This document shows positions 1 through 8,844 of a stretch of DNA of 64,000 bases, in pieces. A program made the position numbers and the translations under genes. The DNA comes from ZC4RG20 sp963782445 (GTDB lineage Bacteria; Pseudomonadota; Gammaproteobacteria; Steroidobacterales; Rariloculaceae): positions 2,418,001 to 2,482,000 of the forward strand of contig CAWAJM010000001.1 of NCBI GenBank assembly GCA_963782445.1, in the 5' to 3' direction. The first letter of the stretch is position 1. Every line of letters starts with the position of its first letter. The notes below the pieces were generated by a model. The model searched no databases. It was not told the origin of the DNA and saw nothing but the letters and a program-made list of their open reading frames with translations.

Positions 1-260
1 TCGCTGCCTGCCCCGCTGCGCCCGCTGCCCACGTGCACGATAGGCCGGATTCGTACTCGTTCTTTGATCCACGGCTATCCTCCCCCTCCCGCGGCCCGCG
101 CCGCCGGCTTCTGCACCGGGATCGGTCCGACGCCCGATAATAGCTCGGGAGCGGCCGTTCGGGCCGCCTTCTCGAAACGCCGCGTTCGCTTCCTGCGTTG
201 TAAAACCCGGCCGCTTCTGGTATCCCGTAGGCCCGGAATCGGCCCCGAAAGGTAGAGACA

Positions 261-1211
261 ATGAATCGAATAAATAGAAGAAGGTTCATGCAAACGACCG
301 GCGCGCTGGCGGCAGCTCCGGCCCTGGCGGGTTTGTCGGCAGGCGCCCGGGCTCAGAACGCGGCCGGGGAGCCGCGCGTCGAGCGCGACATCGTCTTCGG
401 CAAGGGCGGAAACATGGACCTTCTGCTCGACGTCTACCACCCGCCCGAGGGCGTGACGCCGAAGCGCATGGGCATCGTCCATCTTTTCGGCGGCGGTTTC
501 TTCGTCGGCAACAAGAACGCCCACTACATCGTCAACGACGCGCACGCGCTCGGGCGGCTCGGCTACACGAGTATCTCTGCCAACTATCGGCTGCAAAGCC
601 AGGGCTCGTGGCCCGCGCAGATTCACGACACCAAGGCCGCGATCCGCTGGACGCGCGCCAACGCCGCGCGCATCGGCATCGACGCGGACAAGATCGCCAT
701 AGCCGGCTACTCGGCCGGCGGCATGCTGGCCCTCATGGCCGCGGGCACGAACGGCATGAAGGAGTTCGAGGGCGACGGCGGCACACCGGGCGTCAGCTCC
801 GACGTGCAGGCCGGCATCGGAGTCTATCCGCTCGCGAGCGCCGAGATGGCGAAAGGGCTCTTCCCGAAGGGCCAGGCGACGCCCGCGAACGTCGCGGCCG
901 CTTCGCCGACGAGCTATATCTCGAAGAACTTCGCGCCGACGATCTTCATCCACGGCACGGACGATCACGTCATTCCCGTGCAGTCGAGCATCAATTTCTT
1001 CCACAAGCTCCACGCCCTCGGCGTGCCGACGACGATGACTTTGATTCAAGGCGCCGATCACGCGTTCGACAACAGCGCCCTCGACGCTGTCGAGGTCATG
1101 GCCAAGTCCATCGACCTGTTCCTCGACCGGCTCATCATCAATCCGAAACCGTATGCACGCTTCGGTGCCGGACGCCCAGTGCATAGGCCGGACCCTCCGC
1201 ACATCGGCTGA
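261..1211 (+). CDS. Tat-exported alpha/beta hydrolase (esterase/lipase-like)
   Basis: Predicted periplasmic or secreted serine esterase, 316 aa. The N-terminus has a twin-arginine signal (RRRF at residues 6-9, then an Ala/Leu-rich core ending near AQ at 31-32). The oxyanion-hole segment HLFGGGF lies at 74-80. The nucleophile elbow GYSAGG places the serine at 151. HGTDDH near 231-236 and GADHAF with His267 complete a plausible Ser-Asp-His triad. The layout matches the BD-FAE/hormone-sensitive-lipase type of alpha/beta hydrolase. The ATG at 261 follows a purine-rich stretch (AAGGTAGAGA). The gene is convergent with the SnoaL-repeat gene. The substrate cannot be told from sequence. The 260 bases upstream show no gene. 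Confidence 0.85.
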   Translation: MNRINRRRFMQTTGALAAAPALAGLSAGARAQNAAGEPRVERDIVFGKGGNMDLLLDVYHPPEGVTPKRMGIVHLFGGGFFVGNKNAHYIVNDAHALGRLGYTSISANYRLQSQGSWPAQIHDTKAAIRWTRANAARIGIDADKIAIAGYSAGGMLALMAAGTNGMKEFEGDGGTPGVSSDVQAGIGVYPLASAEMAKGLFPKGQATPANVAAASPTSYISKNFAPTIFIHGTDDHVIPVQSSINFFHKLHALGVPTTMTLIQGADHAFDNSALDAVEVMAKSIDLFLDRLIINPKPYARFGAGRPVHRPDPPHIG

Positions 1212-1294
1212 ACGGGCCCCGCGCATCCCGGCTGCTGGACCGGGGTCGACGCAGCCCACGCCGCGGCGCTCAATCGCGCCGCGGCGTAGCGCAT

Positions 1295-3397
1295 TCAGTT
1301 CGCTGCGGTCGCCTGCTTCGCGGCCCGCCCGAAAGCCGTCCCGCCGGCGGCCGGATCGGGCGGCGGCGCCGCGCGTCCCGTGACCGGGTTCGGATAGTCA
1401 AACGGCTCGACGTAATAGTTCGGGAACGTGAGATAAACGACGGTCGGCGGTAGGTCCGGCGGCGGCGGGAAGCTCTCGGGCCGCGTGTTCGGCACGGTGT
1501 GGTCCACCCAGCCTTCGGCGTACGAGGAGTACATGTTGAACGGCCCGTGCAGCTTCTTGATCATCCAGATGCCGTTGCGCTTCACGTAGCCGTTCTCGTA
1601 GTAGCAGTCGCCCCAGCCGCCGCCGCCCATGACGAACGCCGTCCACCGCCCTTCGGCCGTGCGCCCGTCCGGGTTGACCGTGACGATGCCCTGGAACTGC
1701 TGGTGGTCGATGATCAGACCGTCCTTGCGGCCCGGCGGGCCGAAGGCCTTGAGCAGATACTCGCGCGCGCGCTCGCGGCCGATGAACACACCGCGGCCGC
1801 CGATCTCGAGCGTGCCGTCCTCGGCGTAGAGATCTGCGACGTCGTTCCACTGCGCCTGATCGACGTAGTAGCCGTAGGCCCGCTGCAGCTTCTCGATGGC
1901 CGAAAGGTCCGCGAGGCGCAAGGCCCGGGTGGAGACGTCGGCGAGCTCCGCGGCGATCTTCCCGAGCTCGCCGCCCTGACCTCGCGGCACGTCGATCGGC
2001 CGGATCGGCGTCGCGTCCTTGACGCGATGCCCATAGTGATAGGGGACGAAGTGCGCCGTCGGCAGCGATCGGTACACTTCCGTCGGCGGGCGGTCCGGCG
2101 GCAGAGTCTTGCTGGGCGGGTCCATGGGCAACGGGTCCTTGACCCAGCCCTTGTCGTAGCCGGCCCACATCGTCACGTAGTAGTGCAGCTTCGAAATGCG
2201 CCAGACGCCGCCGTCGTTGACGTACTCGTTCTCGTAGACGCCCGCACCCCAGCGGCCCTTGCCGTGGCGCGACAGCTGCACGTCACTGCGCCAGCGCGCC
2301 TTGGCCGTGCGATTGTCCGGCGCAACGTCGATGATCGGCTGCAGCATGGGATAGTTGTTGAGCTGGCCCGGCTCGAGCCCTTTGGGCCCCATGAGCGTCA
2401 GTGCCTGCCGAACGCGATCGCGGCCGACATAAACGCCGCTCTGGCCGAACTCGTACGTAGCATTCTTCGCGAACAGGCTCGCGGCTTGGTCCCAAAGACC
2501 CTTGTCGACGTAGTACCCATACTTGTCCTGCAGGTTCTCGATGGCCCGCTCGGAGGCGAGCACGGCGAGCCGCGCCGCGACCTTGTCGGCCGCCTGCTCG
2601 AGCCGGCCCGTCTCGCCCGCGTCCGGCGCTCCGGCCGGCGTCAGCGCCGCCGGCAGCGGCGCGGCGGCCGGGCTATAGTGGAACGGCGGCACGAAGACGT
2701 TCGGAAACGGCCGATAGCGCTGCGTCGGCGGCGCGTCGGGCGGAAACGCCTTCGCAACGGCGGAGCGCCAATCGCCCGCGACGGGCTCGAGCTTGGCCCA
2801 GCCGCCCTTGTAAGGCGCCACGAAATTCGTATAGACGCGCAGCGACTGAATCTTCCAGACGCCGTTCTGCTTCACATAGCTGTTTTCCATCTCCGCATCG
2901 CCCCAATGCGCCGAGACGTGGTATTCCCCGAGCAGGGAGAAATCCCGCCAACGGGCGCGTGCCGTCTTGCCGTCGGCGGCGATCGTCACGACGGGCTGAA
3001 GCTGCATGTGATGATTGAACTGGCCGAAAGGCAGGCCGGGACCGGTCCCGTCCGTGCCCTTGCCGTAGCGGATGATGGCCTCGGTGATGTGGGCCTTGCC
3101 GCGGTAAACGCCGTCGACGCCGACCTCGAGCGTCGCGTCGGCGGCGAAGAGGTCGGCGGCCTCGTGCCAATAGCCTTTGTCGATGTAGTAGCCGTAGGCG
3201 CGCTGCAGGCGCTGGATCGCGGTAATGTCTTCGATGCGCCGCGTCTCGGCCGCCAGGGCGGCCGTCCGCGCGCGCAGTCCCTGGAGACTCGCGCCGCCGG
3301 CGTCGGTCTGGGCGGCCGCACCGCCGGCGAGCCCGAGCGTGGAAATCAGCAGCGCAGCGGCCGCGGTCCTGGCCGCAGGTAGACATCGTCGCAACAT
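1295..3397 (-). CDS. Secreted protein with three tandem SnoaL/NTF2-like domains
   Basis: A 700-aa exported protein made of three similar modules. Each opens with a version of LQRAYGYYIDKGYWHEAADLF followed by a beta-rich segment (TLEVG..GVYRG), the signature of SnoaL-like (NTF2-fold) domains. Modules start near residues 55, 285 and 505. Each ends with a Pro-rich linker containing P-P-T-x-x-Y and a P-Y/F-H/D-Y motif. An N-terminal hydrophobic signal ends at AAAQ. The ATG at 3397 is preferred over a TTG at 3418 because GGGGAG lies 9 nt upstream of it. Single SnoaL domains are usually about 130 aa, so a triple secreted version is uncommon. NTF2-fold proteins include isomerases, dehydratases and non-catalytic binders; no function is assigned. 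Confidence 0.8.
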   Translation of the reverse strand: MLRRCLPAARTAAAALLISTLGLAGGAAAQTDAGGASLQGLRARTAALAAETRRIEDITAIQRLQRAYGYYIDKGYWHEAADLFAADATLEVGVDGVYRGKAHITEAIIRYGKGTDGTGPGLPFGQFNHHMQLQPVVTIAADGKTARARWRDFSLLGEYHVSAHWGDAEMENSYVKQNGVWKIQSLRVYTNFVAPYKGGWAKLEPVAGDWRSAVAKAFPPDAPPTQRYRPFPNVFVPPFHYSPAAAPLPAALTPAGAPDAGETGRLEQAADKVAARLAVLASERAIENLQDKYGYYVDKGLWDQAASLFAKNATYEFGQSGVYVGRDRVRQALTLMGPKGLEPGQLNNYPMLQPIIDVAPDNRTAKARWRSDVQLSRHGKGRWGAGVYENEYVNDGGVWRISKLHYYVTMWAGYDKGWVKDPLPMDPPSKTLPPDRPPTEVYRSLPTAHFVPYHYGHRVKDATPIRPIDVPRGQGGELGKIAAELADVSTRALRLADLSAIEKLQRAYGYYVDQAQWNDVADLYAEDGTLEIGGRGVFIGRERAREYLLKAFGPPGRKDGLIIDHQQFQGIVTVNPDGRTAEGRWTAFVMGGGGWGDCYYENGYVKRNGIWMIKKLHGPFNMYSSYAEGWVDHTVPNTRPESFPPPPDLPPTVVYLTFPNYYVEPFDYPNPVTGRAAPPPDPAAGGTAFGRAAKQATAAN

Positions 3398-3482
3398 TCT
3401 TATTCGCTCCCCGATCAAGGCGTGAGTGGGCCCGTCCGGCGGGCGCTCCTTCCATTATAGGAAGAGTTTCGGCGCTTGCGCT

Positions 3483-4739
3483 TCAGTCCTGCGGGAAGAC
3501 GCGCACCGACACGCGTGCACGGTCGCGGACGCGGCCGCCCTCGATCACGGGCCGAAACCGGTTCTCCTTGATCAGGCGAACAAGGTGTTTCTCGGCCTCC
3601 GGCCGAACGTTCGGCGACGCGTCGAGGATCTCGATGTGCTGGGGCCTGCCGTACTTCGTGATTTCGAAAGCCGCATCGATGTAGGCGCTCCCCGGCGGCG
3701 GCGATGCGGAGACGAGGGGATTGGGCTGGAACGTCGGAATCGTGACCGGGATCTTCGGCGAGAAGATCGAATCGATTGCCGTCCTCTTCACGCCTTTGCG
3801 CTCGAGCAAGTCGTAGGCCCCCTCGTACCGCTCGACCACACTGTCGAGGACGTTCAGCCCGGCATGTTGTGAGAACAGCAGGTCCCAGTCCGTCATCGTT
3901 ACGAACGTCTGCACTCGAGCGAGCCAAGATGCCGAGTTTGCGGCGTTATAGGAGACGAGTCGGCGATAGCTCCGCTTCCCGGCTGCATAGTCGTGCGACG
4001 CATAGCTCACGCGAATGAGGCTTGCCTCGAGCGCTTTGAGCTCCGGACTCGCGAAACGCCGGTTCCGGCGCAGCACGTCGATGGCCTGCTCATAGTAGGC
4101 CATGGCCTCTCTCTGCAGAGCCTTGATCACGTCGCCGCGATCTCCCGAAGAGCAATTGCCCACGGCCTCCTCGACCTGCAGGCCGGCCGGCCGCCGATCG
4201 TAGTAACAGCCCAGATAGATCTGCGGAGGAAACTCGCCCGACACATAGGCGTCCAGCACGTCCACCCGTTCGTCGGCGACGTCGCGCAGCATCGGCACGA
4301 TGCCCAAGTCATTCGGATGACGCCTCGTGAGCGCCAACATCTCGTGCTCGAGACGCCAGGCCATGTCCGCGTCGTCGCCCGCTTTCGCGTTGCGTATTTC
4401 CTGCCGTATGAGCGCCGCTTCTTTCACGGTATGGAGGCCGTAGTTGGCCCGTACGACCTGCCTGGCTTGCTCGAAGGCCGCGATTGCGAGCGCACGGCGA
4501 CCGTCCTCCTCGTACAGCACGGCGAGCCCGGTCCACGGTTCGATCAGGGCCGGGGAGTAGGGACCGTTTTTCGACCGCTCTGCGTCGATCCGGCTGACGA
4601 GCTGACGCTGTCTTTCGTCTTTCGCCACGGGTGCAAGTGCGCTCTGCGAAAGGCCGAGGCCGGGCACGCTCGCCGCGACGAGCACGAGAACGATTCCGGC
4701 CGCCGTCTTCCCCGTCCGACGCATCTCGAATGAAGCCAT
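3483..4739 (-). CDS. Exported helical-repeat protein with TonB-C-like C-terminus
   Basis: A 418-aa protein with a cleavable or anchoring hydrophobic N-terminus (about residues 12-32). The middle is an alpha-helical region resembling TPR arrays (WTGLAVLYEEDGRRALAIAAFEQA near 68-91). The C-terminal 80 residues (GSAYIDAAFEITKYGRPQHIEIL...ENRFRPVIEGGRV) resemble the beta-alpha-beta fold of TonB C-terminal domains. The start is supported by GGAGG 6 nt upstream of the ATG. It lies 85 bp upstream of the SnoaL gene on the same strand and may be co-transcribed. A related architecture with the order reversed occurs at 6508-7488. Function unknown; a cell-envelope role is an inference. Confidence 0.7.
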   Translation of the reverse strand: MASFEMRRTGKTAAGIVLVLVAASVPGLGLSQSALAPVAKDERQRQLVSRIDAERSKNGPYSPALIEPWTGLAVLYEEDGRRALAIAAFEQARQVVRANYGLHTVKEAALIRQEIRNAKAGDDADMAWRLEHEMLALTRRHPNDLGIVPMLRDVADERVDVLDAYVSGEFPPQIYLGCYYDRRPAGLQVEEAVGNCSSGDRGDVIKALQREAMAYYEQAIDVLRRNRRFASPELKALEASLIRVSYASHDYAAGKRSYRRLVSYNAANSASWLARVQTFVTMTDWDLLFSQHAGLNVLDSVVERYEGAYDLLERKGVKRTAIDSIFSPKIPVTIPTFQPNPLVSASPPPGSAYIDAAFEITKYGRPQHIEILDASPNVRPEAEKHLVRLIKENRFRPVIEGGRVRDRARVSVRVFPQD

Positions 4740-5226
4740 GGGCGTCCTCCGAGCAGGGGCTCGAGTTCACTCCCTTGTGCAACGGCGAAGGCGGCCGCGC
4801 GCGGCGCGGTGCCACGCCCGCGCCAGGGCCGGCACTATGCTTCGCCTCTAGGTGGCCCTTCCTATGGCCCCTCCGCGTCTGCGCTCTATTCGCTCGCGTC
4901 CGCTCGTCTCATGCACGCGAACATCTATCATGAGACGCCCAAGTGGGCGCACGGTCAAGCATGGGCAAAGGCGAATCTCGTCGAGCGCCCCGCGTTCCTG
5001 ACCGCGTTACGGTGCAACCCGAACGGAGGCGGACGAGCGCGCCGCGAGCCCAGGCGCCCGCGCTGTGATTCGCGCGCGGACTCTGGCACGATACGGTCAC
5101 AGCGCTTGCCGAGGCGCGCTGCCAGCAGCCACCCGCTGTTCGGCTCGCGGCTGCCCATTCCCGGAGGGCAGGCGAACGTTACCCGGAGACCCTCGTCTCC
5201 GAAAAAAACAACGAGAGGACCCGTTA
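4740..5226. other. Intergenic region without a recognisable gene
   Basis: About 490 bases between divergent genes. No coding sequence with family resemblance was seen. It holds a 9-bp perfect inverted repeat (CGTCTCATG at 4905-4913 with CATGAGACG at 4929-4937, 15-nt loop), which could be an operator or a short hairpin. The promoters for both flanking genes must lie here, but no convincing -35/-10 pair was identified. Confidence 0.5.
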
Positions 5227-6096
5227 GTGAAAAGAAGTACCGCCTTGTGGCTCCTGCTTTCCGGCGCCGCGCTCGCGCCCGTTTCCGGCTTCGCGCAGAT
5301 TTCGTGCTCCAGAGAAGGCCTGCAGCAAGCCGCCGATCTCTACCTGCAGGCCCAAACCAAGGGCGATCCGTCGAACCTGCCGCTGGCTAAGGGCCTGGGC
5401 TACATGGAAAACGAGGCCGCCGCAGACATGCAGCACGGCCTGATCCATATGCCGATGAAGATCGATCATCACTTCAGCCTGCTCGACCCGGCCACTTGCC
5501 AGACGTTTACGGAAGTGATCGTGACGGACAAGGCGCATCCGTACGTCCTCGGAACGCGGCTGCGCGTCAATCACGACAAGATCGCCGAAATCGAAATCCT
5601 CTGGACGACGACGGGCTATTGGGGGTTCAACGCGGACGCGTATCTCAAATACGCCACGATGGAAGACTGGAGTCCGATCCCTGCGGCCCAGCGCGATACG
5701 CGGGACACCCTCGTCCATGCCGCGAATGCTTACCTCGATGCGTTTCTCGAGGGCAACAAGAACGACGTGCCCTGGGGCTATCCCTGTAACCGCACGGAAG
5801 GCGGCATGCACACGGGCAAAGGTGCGCCCGACGATACCTGCGCCGTAGGCGTCCCGAGCGGCGTGAACATCGCCCATCGCCGCTTCATCGTGGACGAGAC
5901 GACGGGTACCGTCGTCGTATTCTGCACGTTCGGCGCGGGGGGACCGGCAGGCGGCAGCGGCTCGCCCGACACGCATCTCTTCCGCATCGAGCATGGCAAG
6001 CTACGGTACGTGCACACGCTGACGCATCTGCTGCAGGCGGACTTTCGGCGCCCGCGAAGCGGCAACGGCGGCGGCCGCCCCGGCAACGGCGCCTGA
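5227..6096 (+). CDS. Secreted DUF8021-like protein
   Basis: The 289-aa protein starts at GTG 5227, chosen because GAGAGG lies about 8 nt upstream and a clean signal peptide (KRSTALWLLLSGAALAPVSGFAQ) follows. An upstream in-frame ATG would add 54 arginine-rich residues. The mature protein has pairs of cysteines (SCSREGLQ, ATCQTF, YPCN, DDTCAVGVPSG) and segments PLAKGLGYMENE, MKIDHHFSLLD, HPYVLGTRLR, DWSPIPAAQRDTR and KLRYVHTLTHL. From memory these match the DUF8021 family, mainly known as fungal secreted proteins of unknown function. It is convergent with the YCII gene across a strong hairpin. No catalytic role can be assigned. Confidence 0.75.
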   Translation: MKRSTALWLLLSGAALAPVSGFAQISCSREGLQQAADLYLQAQTKGDPSNLPLAKGLGYMENEAAADMQHGLIHMPMKIDHHFSLLDPATCQTFTEVIVTDKAHPYVLGTRLRVNHDKIAEIEILWTTTGYWGFNADAYLKYATMEDWSPIPAAQRDTRDTLVHAANAYLDAFLEGNKNDVPWGYPCNRTEGGMHTGKGAPDDTCAVGVPSGVNIAHRRFIVDETTGTVVVFCTFGAGGPAGGSGSPDTHLFRIEHGKLRYVHTLTHLLQADFRRPRSGNGGGRPGNGA

Positions 6097-6117
6097 CGGC
6101 CCAAGCGCACGCATGAC

Positions 6118-6149
6118 GAGGAGCGGCGATGGGCACGCCGCCGCTCCTC
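6118..6149. terminator. Hairpin between convergent genes
   Basis: An 11-bp perfect stem (GAGGAGCGGCG at 6118-6128, CGCCGCTCCTC at 6139-6149) with a 10-nt loop. It sits between the convergent DUF8021-like and YCII genes and overlaps the YCII stop codon. There is no clear T-tract, so termination is inferred from stem strength and position. Confidence 0.6.
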
Positions 6150-6501
6150 AGGTGAAGCACGGGCCGAGCTCGCGCACCTCCACAGTGGCCCAGGCCGCGG
6201 CCGGACACTCGGCCGCGATCGAGATGGCCTGCTCTCGCGTCTCGCAATCCAATAGGAAGAAGCCGCCGACCATCTCCTTGGTCTCGATGAAGGGCCCGTC
6301 CGTCGTCACGGACTTACCGTCGCGGACCTGAACACGAACCCCCAGCGCGTCGGTGCGCAGCGCCTGCGCGGCCTTCAATAGACCGCGAGACTTGAGATCG
6401 TCCGCGAACCGCAGCATGCGCTCGTACAGCGCGCGACCCTCGGACTCGCTGCGCTCCTCACGCTGGCCGGCCGGCTCGACGATCAGCAACATATAACTCA
6501 T
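6148..6501 (-). CDS. YCII-related (DGPF) domain protein
   Basis: A 117-aa cytoplasmic protein with the YCII-related alpha/beta ferredoxin-like fold. The start (MSYMLLIVEP), the central TTDGPFIETKEMVGGFFLLD (DGPF motif) and the C-terminal VEVRELGP are typical of this family. Members are often linked with ECF sigma factors or act as small dehydrochlorinase-like enzymes; no sigma gene is adjacent here. The gene begins 6 nt downstream of the stop of the TonB-C gene at 6508-7488, so the two are probably co-transcribed. Function otherwise unknown. Confidence 0.85.
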   Translation of the reverse strand: MSYMLLIVEPAGQREERSESEGRALYERMLRFADDLKSRGLLKAAQALRTDALGVRVQVRDGKSVTTDGPFIETKEMVGGFFLLDCETREQAISIAAECPAAAWATVEVRELGPCFT

Positions 6502-6507
6502 GGCGCG

Positions 6508-7488
6508 CTATTTCCCCGGATACTCGTAGAATGCAAACGTCGTTCCTTCGGTACCCTTTATGTAGACGCCGCAGGCACCCCAGCTCTCGGGGATGTTCCA
6601 GACGCTTCCCTTGGCCCACGAATCGTAGGTCGCCGTCCCCTTCTTGCACCGGATGCTGACGGCCTCGACGCTGCCTTGAACCTTGTCGAAAGAGAATGAG
6701 CGCCGCAATAGGTCGTGCACCCAGTAGCTGTGCTCGCCGACCCGGCCCTTCGACGCGATCACCTGATTCCCGTTGACGAGTTGGACGATCTTCGCGTCGA
6801 TGGGCTTCAGCGCGTTCGTCACGGGGCCGTAGTACTTCGAGTCCTTCGCGCGCTTGGACCCGTCGAGCCGCTTGAACGTTCTCAGTGCGCCGCTGTAGTC
6901 CAGACTACGAACCTGCAGCACGAACAGCCGCTTGGCCGCCTCGACGAGGACATCGGCCGGGAGATAGTCCTGCTCCCACCCGAGCGCCTTCTGCAGGCAA
7001 TCGGCGAGTTCTTCGGGCTTCGCCGTACCGAGTGCATCGAGATATTCGTATTTCAGCCACCAATACCACGCGTCCTCATAGAAATTGATCTTCTCCGCGT
7101 GATCGAGCGCCTCGACGAGCGGCTTGGCCTTGTCGAGCTCGTGCGCCGAAATCATCTTCTGAATGACTTTGAATCGGTTTGCGAACGCCCGCGTGGCGCC
7201 CTCGTTCTGATCGTTTGCCAGCTCGAAGAGGATCTTCGTGCGCGTCATGCTCTGCTCGACCGGTTGGCCGTTGCGCTTGGCGGGCGTGTACCGCCAGGTC
7301 CGCAGGGCCGAAGCCGCCGCGTGCTCGAAAGCCGGACTGCTCGAATCTTCGACCATGACGTCGCCGACCTTGCCGTCCTTCGACACGATGAAGCTCAACT
7401 CGACCCATCCTTCTCGACCGGACATCAAGGCTTGGGCGGGATACTGGGGCGGCGATCGTTTCAAGGGCGCGGTCGACTTGCAGCTCAT
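6508..7488 (-). CDS. TonB-C domain protein without membrane anchor
   Basis: A 326-aa protein whose first 85 residues form a TonB C-terminal-type domain (SPPQYPAQALMSGREGWVELSF, then ALRTWRYTPAKRNGQPV). Classical TonB has this domain at the C-terminus after a membrane anchor and a Pro-rich spacer. Here it is N-terminal, with no signal peptide or transmembrane segment, and is followed by about 240 residues of helical-repeat-like sequence (HAEKINFYEDAWYWWLKYEYLDALG) and a short C-terminal cap containing cysteines. GGAG lies just upstream of the ATG. It may be a partner of an envelope system or a divergent scaffold. Localisation is uncertain. Confidence 0.7.
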   Translation of the reverse strand: MSCKSTAPLKRSPPQYPAQALMSGREGWVELSFIVSKDGKVGDVMVEDSSSPAFEHAAASALRTWRYTPAKRNGQPVEQSMTRTKILFELANDQNEGATRAFANRFKVIQKMISAHELDKAKPLVEALDHAEKINFYEDAWYWWLKYEYLDALGTAKPEELADCLQKALGWEQDYLPADVLVEAAKRLFVLQVRSLDYSGALRTFKRLDGSKRAKDSKYYGPVTNALKPIDAKIVQLVNGNQVIASKGRVGEHSYWVHDLLRRSFSFDKVQGSVEAVSIRCKKGTATYDSWAKGSVWNIPESWGACGVYIKGTEGTTFAFYEYPGK

Positions 7489-7569
7489 CGTTCTTCTCCT
7501 TTCGCTCCATCCCCGCGCCGGCGTGCGCCGGGCGCGCCTTTTCCCGGCCCTCCTAGCGGCCGCGAGACC

Positions 7570-8751
7570 CTACGGCCCGCTCGACTGCGTCGCCCCCGGC
7601 GCGGCCATGGGCATCTCCCCCGGCTCGCCGGGCGCGGCCGGCAAGCCGTCGCCCTTGATGTCCATGGCACTGCCGCGCCAGACGAACCTCGTGCCCGTCC
7701 AGCCCATGACCCAGAGGGGCAGCAGCATCAGGTCGCGGAGCACCATGAGCCCCGCGATGCGCAGCGACACCGGCCAGGCGTAGCGCCGCGCCAACAGCAG
7801 CTCGGCGCCGTACCAGGCGGCGAAGAGACTGCAGAACCCAACGGCCGGAAGGCTGCCGGCAGCGGTCAGGACGGCGGCGCCCGCGAGCGGCAGCAGGCCG
7901 CCCGAGAGAATCTCGGCGGCATAAACATGCGGGAACGACGACCGCCGCAAACGCGCCCAGCGAACCTGCCGGCGCCACATGTCAACCGGCCGCCTCGCAC
8001 CCAGCGGCTGGGGAAACGGATGCGCGACCATGCGCACCTTGCGGCCGGCGGCGCGGATCAATTTCGTGAAGGCGGAGTCCTCGGCGGGCTCGGCGGCGAG
8101 CGCCGCGATACCGCCCGCGGCTTCGAGATCCTCGCGCCGCCAGAAAATCGTCTTGCCCTGGGCGTAAGCGAGGCCCAAGGCGTCGGCCACGAGCAGCCAG
8201 CGGGCCTGGAAAGTGTTCAAAAAAGCGCATTCGAGCTCGGCACCGAACCCGGAGGGACGAATCCCGACGGGCGGCGACGATACGAGACCCGTGTCGGCGC
8301 CCCAGCGCGCGAGGAGCTCGTCGAGGTAGTCCGGCGGCATGAGGACGTTGCTGTCCGTCATGACGAGCCAGTCGTGGGCCGCGGCGTGCCAGCCCTTGAC
8401 GAGGTTGTTGAGCTTCGGATTGGCGCTGATGCGCTCGTCACCGACGAGCAGGCGCGCGGGAACGTGGGGGTGCTCGGCTATGAGGCGCCGGATCAGGGGC
8501 ACGACGGCGTCGCCCTCGTCCGCCACGCAGAACACAAGCTCGTAGTCCGGATAGTCGAGCGCGAACCCGCTTGCGAGCGTCTCGGCAATCCCGTTCTCGA
8601 TACCGCACGCGGGGCGCAGGATCGTCACGGGCGGACGCTCGAGCCCGGGCCGTCGCGCCCGGCGCGTGCGCGCAAGCAGCAGCGCAATGCCGCCGAAGTG
8701 GGCCGCCCCGGTGGCGGCGACCACGCCGATAGTCACGCCGAGAAGAATCAT
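7570..8751 (-). CDS. Membrane glycosyltransferase, ceramide-glucosyltransferase (GT21/HpnI) type
   Basis: A 393-aa inner-membrane GT-A glycosyltransferase. An N-terminal membrane segment (about 5-27) precedes the catalytic domain: PPVTILRPACG, D-A-D-like acid in VADEGDAV, the metal-binding MTDSNVLMPPDYL, the third acidic motif EDSAFTKLIR, and RQVRWAR, a (Q/R)xxRW motif of processive and GT21 enzymes. Two or three C-terminal membrane helices follow (from about 280). These are hallmarks of ceramide glucosyltransferase-like proteins, including HpnI of hopanoid biosynthesis. No other hopanoid gene is nearby, so the acceptor lipid is unknown. The last residues are Pro/Gly-rich. Confidence 0.82.
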   Translation of the reverse strand: MILLGVTIGVVAATGAAHFGGIALLLARTRRARRPGLERPPVTILRPACGIENGIAETLASGFALDYPDYELVFCVADEGDAVVPLIRRLIAEHPHVPARLLVGDERISANPKLNNLVKGWHAAAHDWLVMTDSNVLMPPDYLDELLARWGADTGLVSSPPVGIRPSGFGAELECAFLNTFQARWLLVADALGLAYAQGKTIFWRREDLEAAGGIAALAAEPAEDSAFTKLIRAAGRKVRMVAHPFPQPLGARRPVDMWRRQVRWARLRRSSFPHVYAAEILSGGLLPLAGAAVLTAAGSLPAVGFCSLFAAWYGAELLLARRYAWPVSLRIAGLMVLRDLMLLPLWVMGWTGTRFVWRGSAMDIKGDGLPAAPGEPGEMPMAAPGATQSSGP

Positions 8752-8844
8752 CGGCGCAGAGTGTACCGTGCAATGATTACGGCTGCTCGCACACGGCTCG
8801 GCTCGGGGCGGGTTCCGGGCCGTCCGCGTCCGGTCCCGGCGGGC

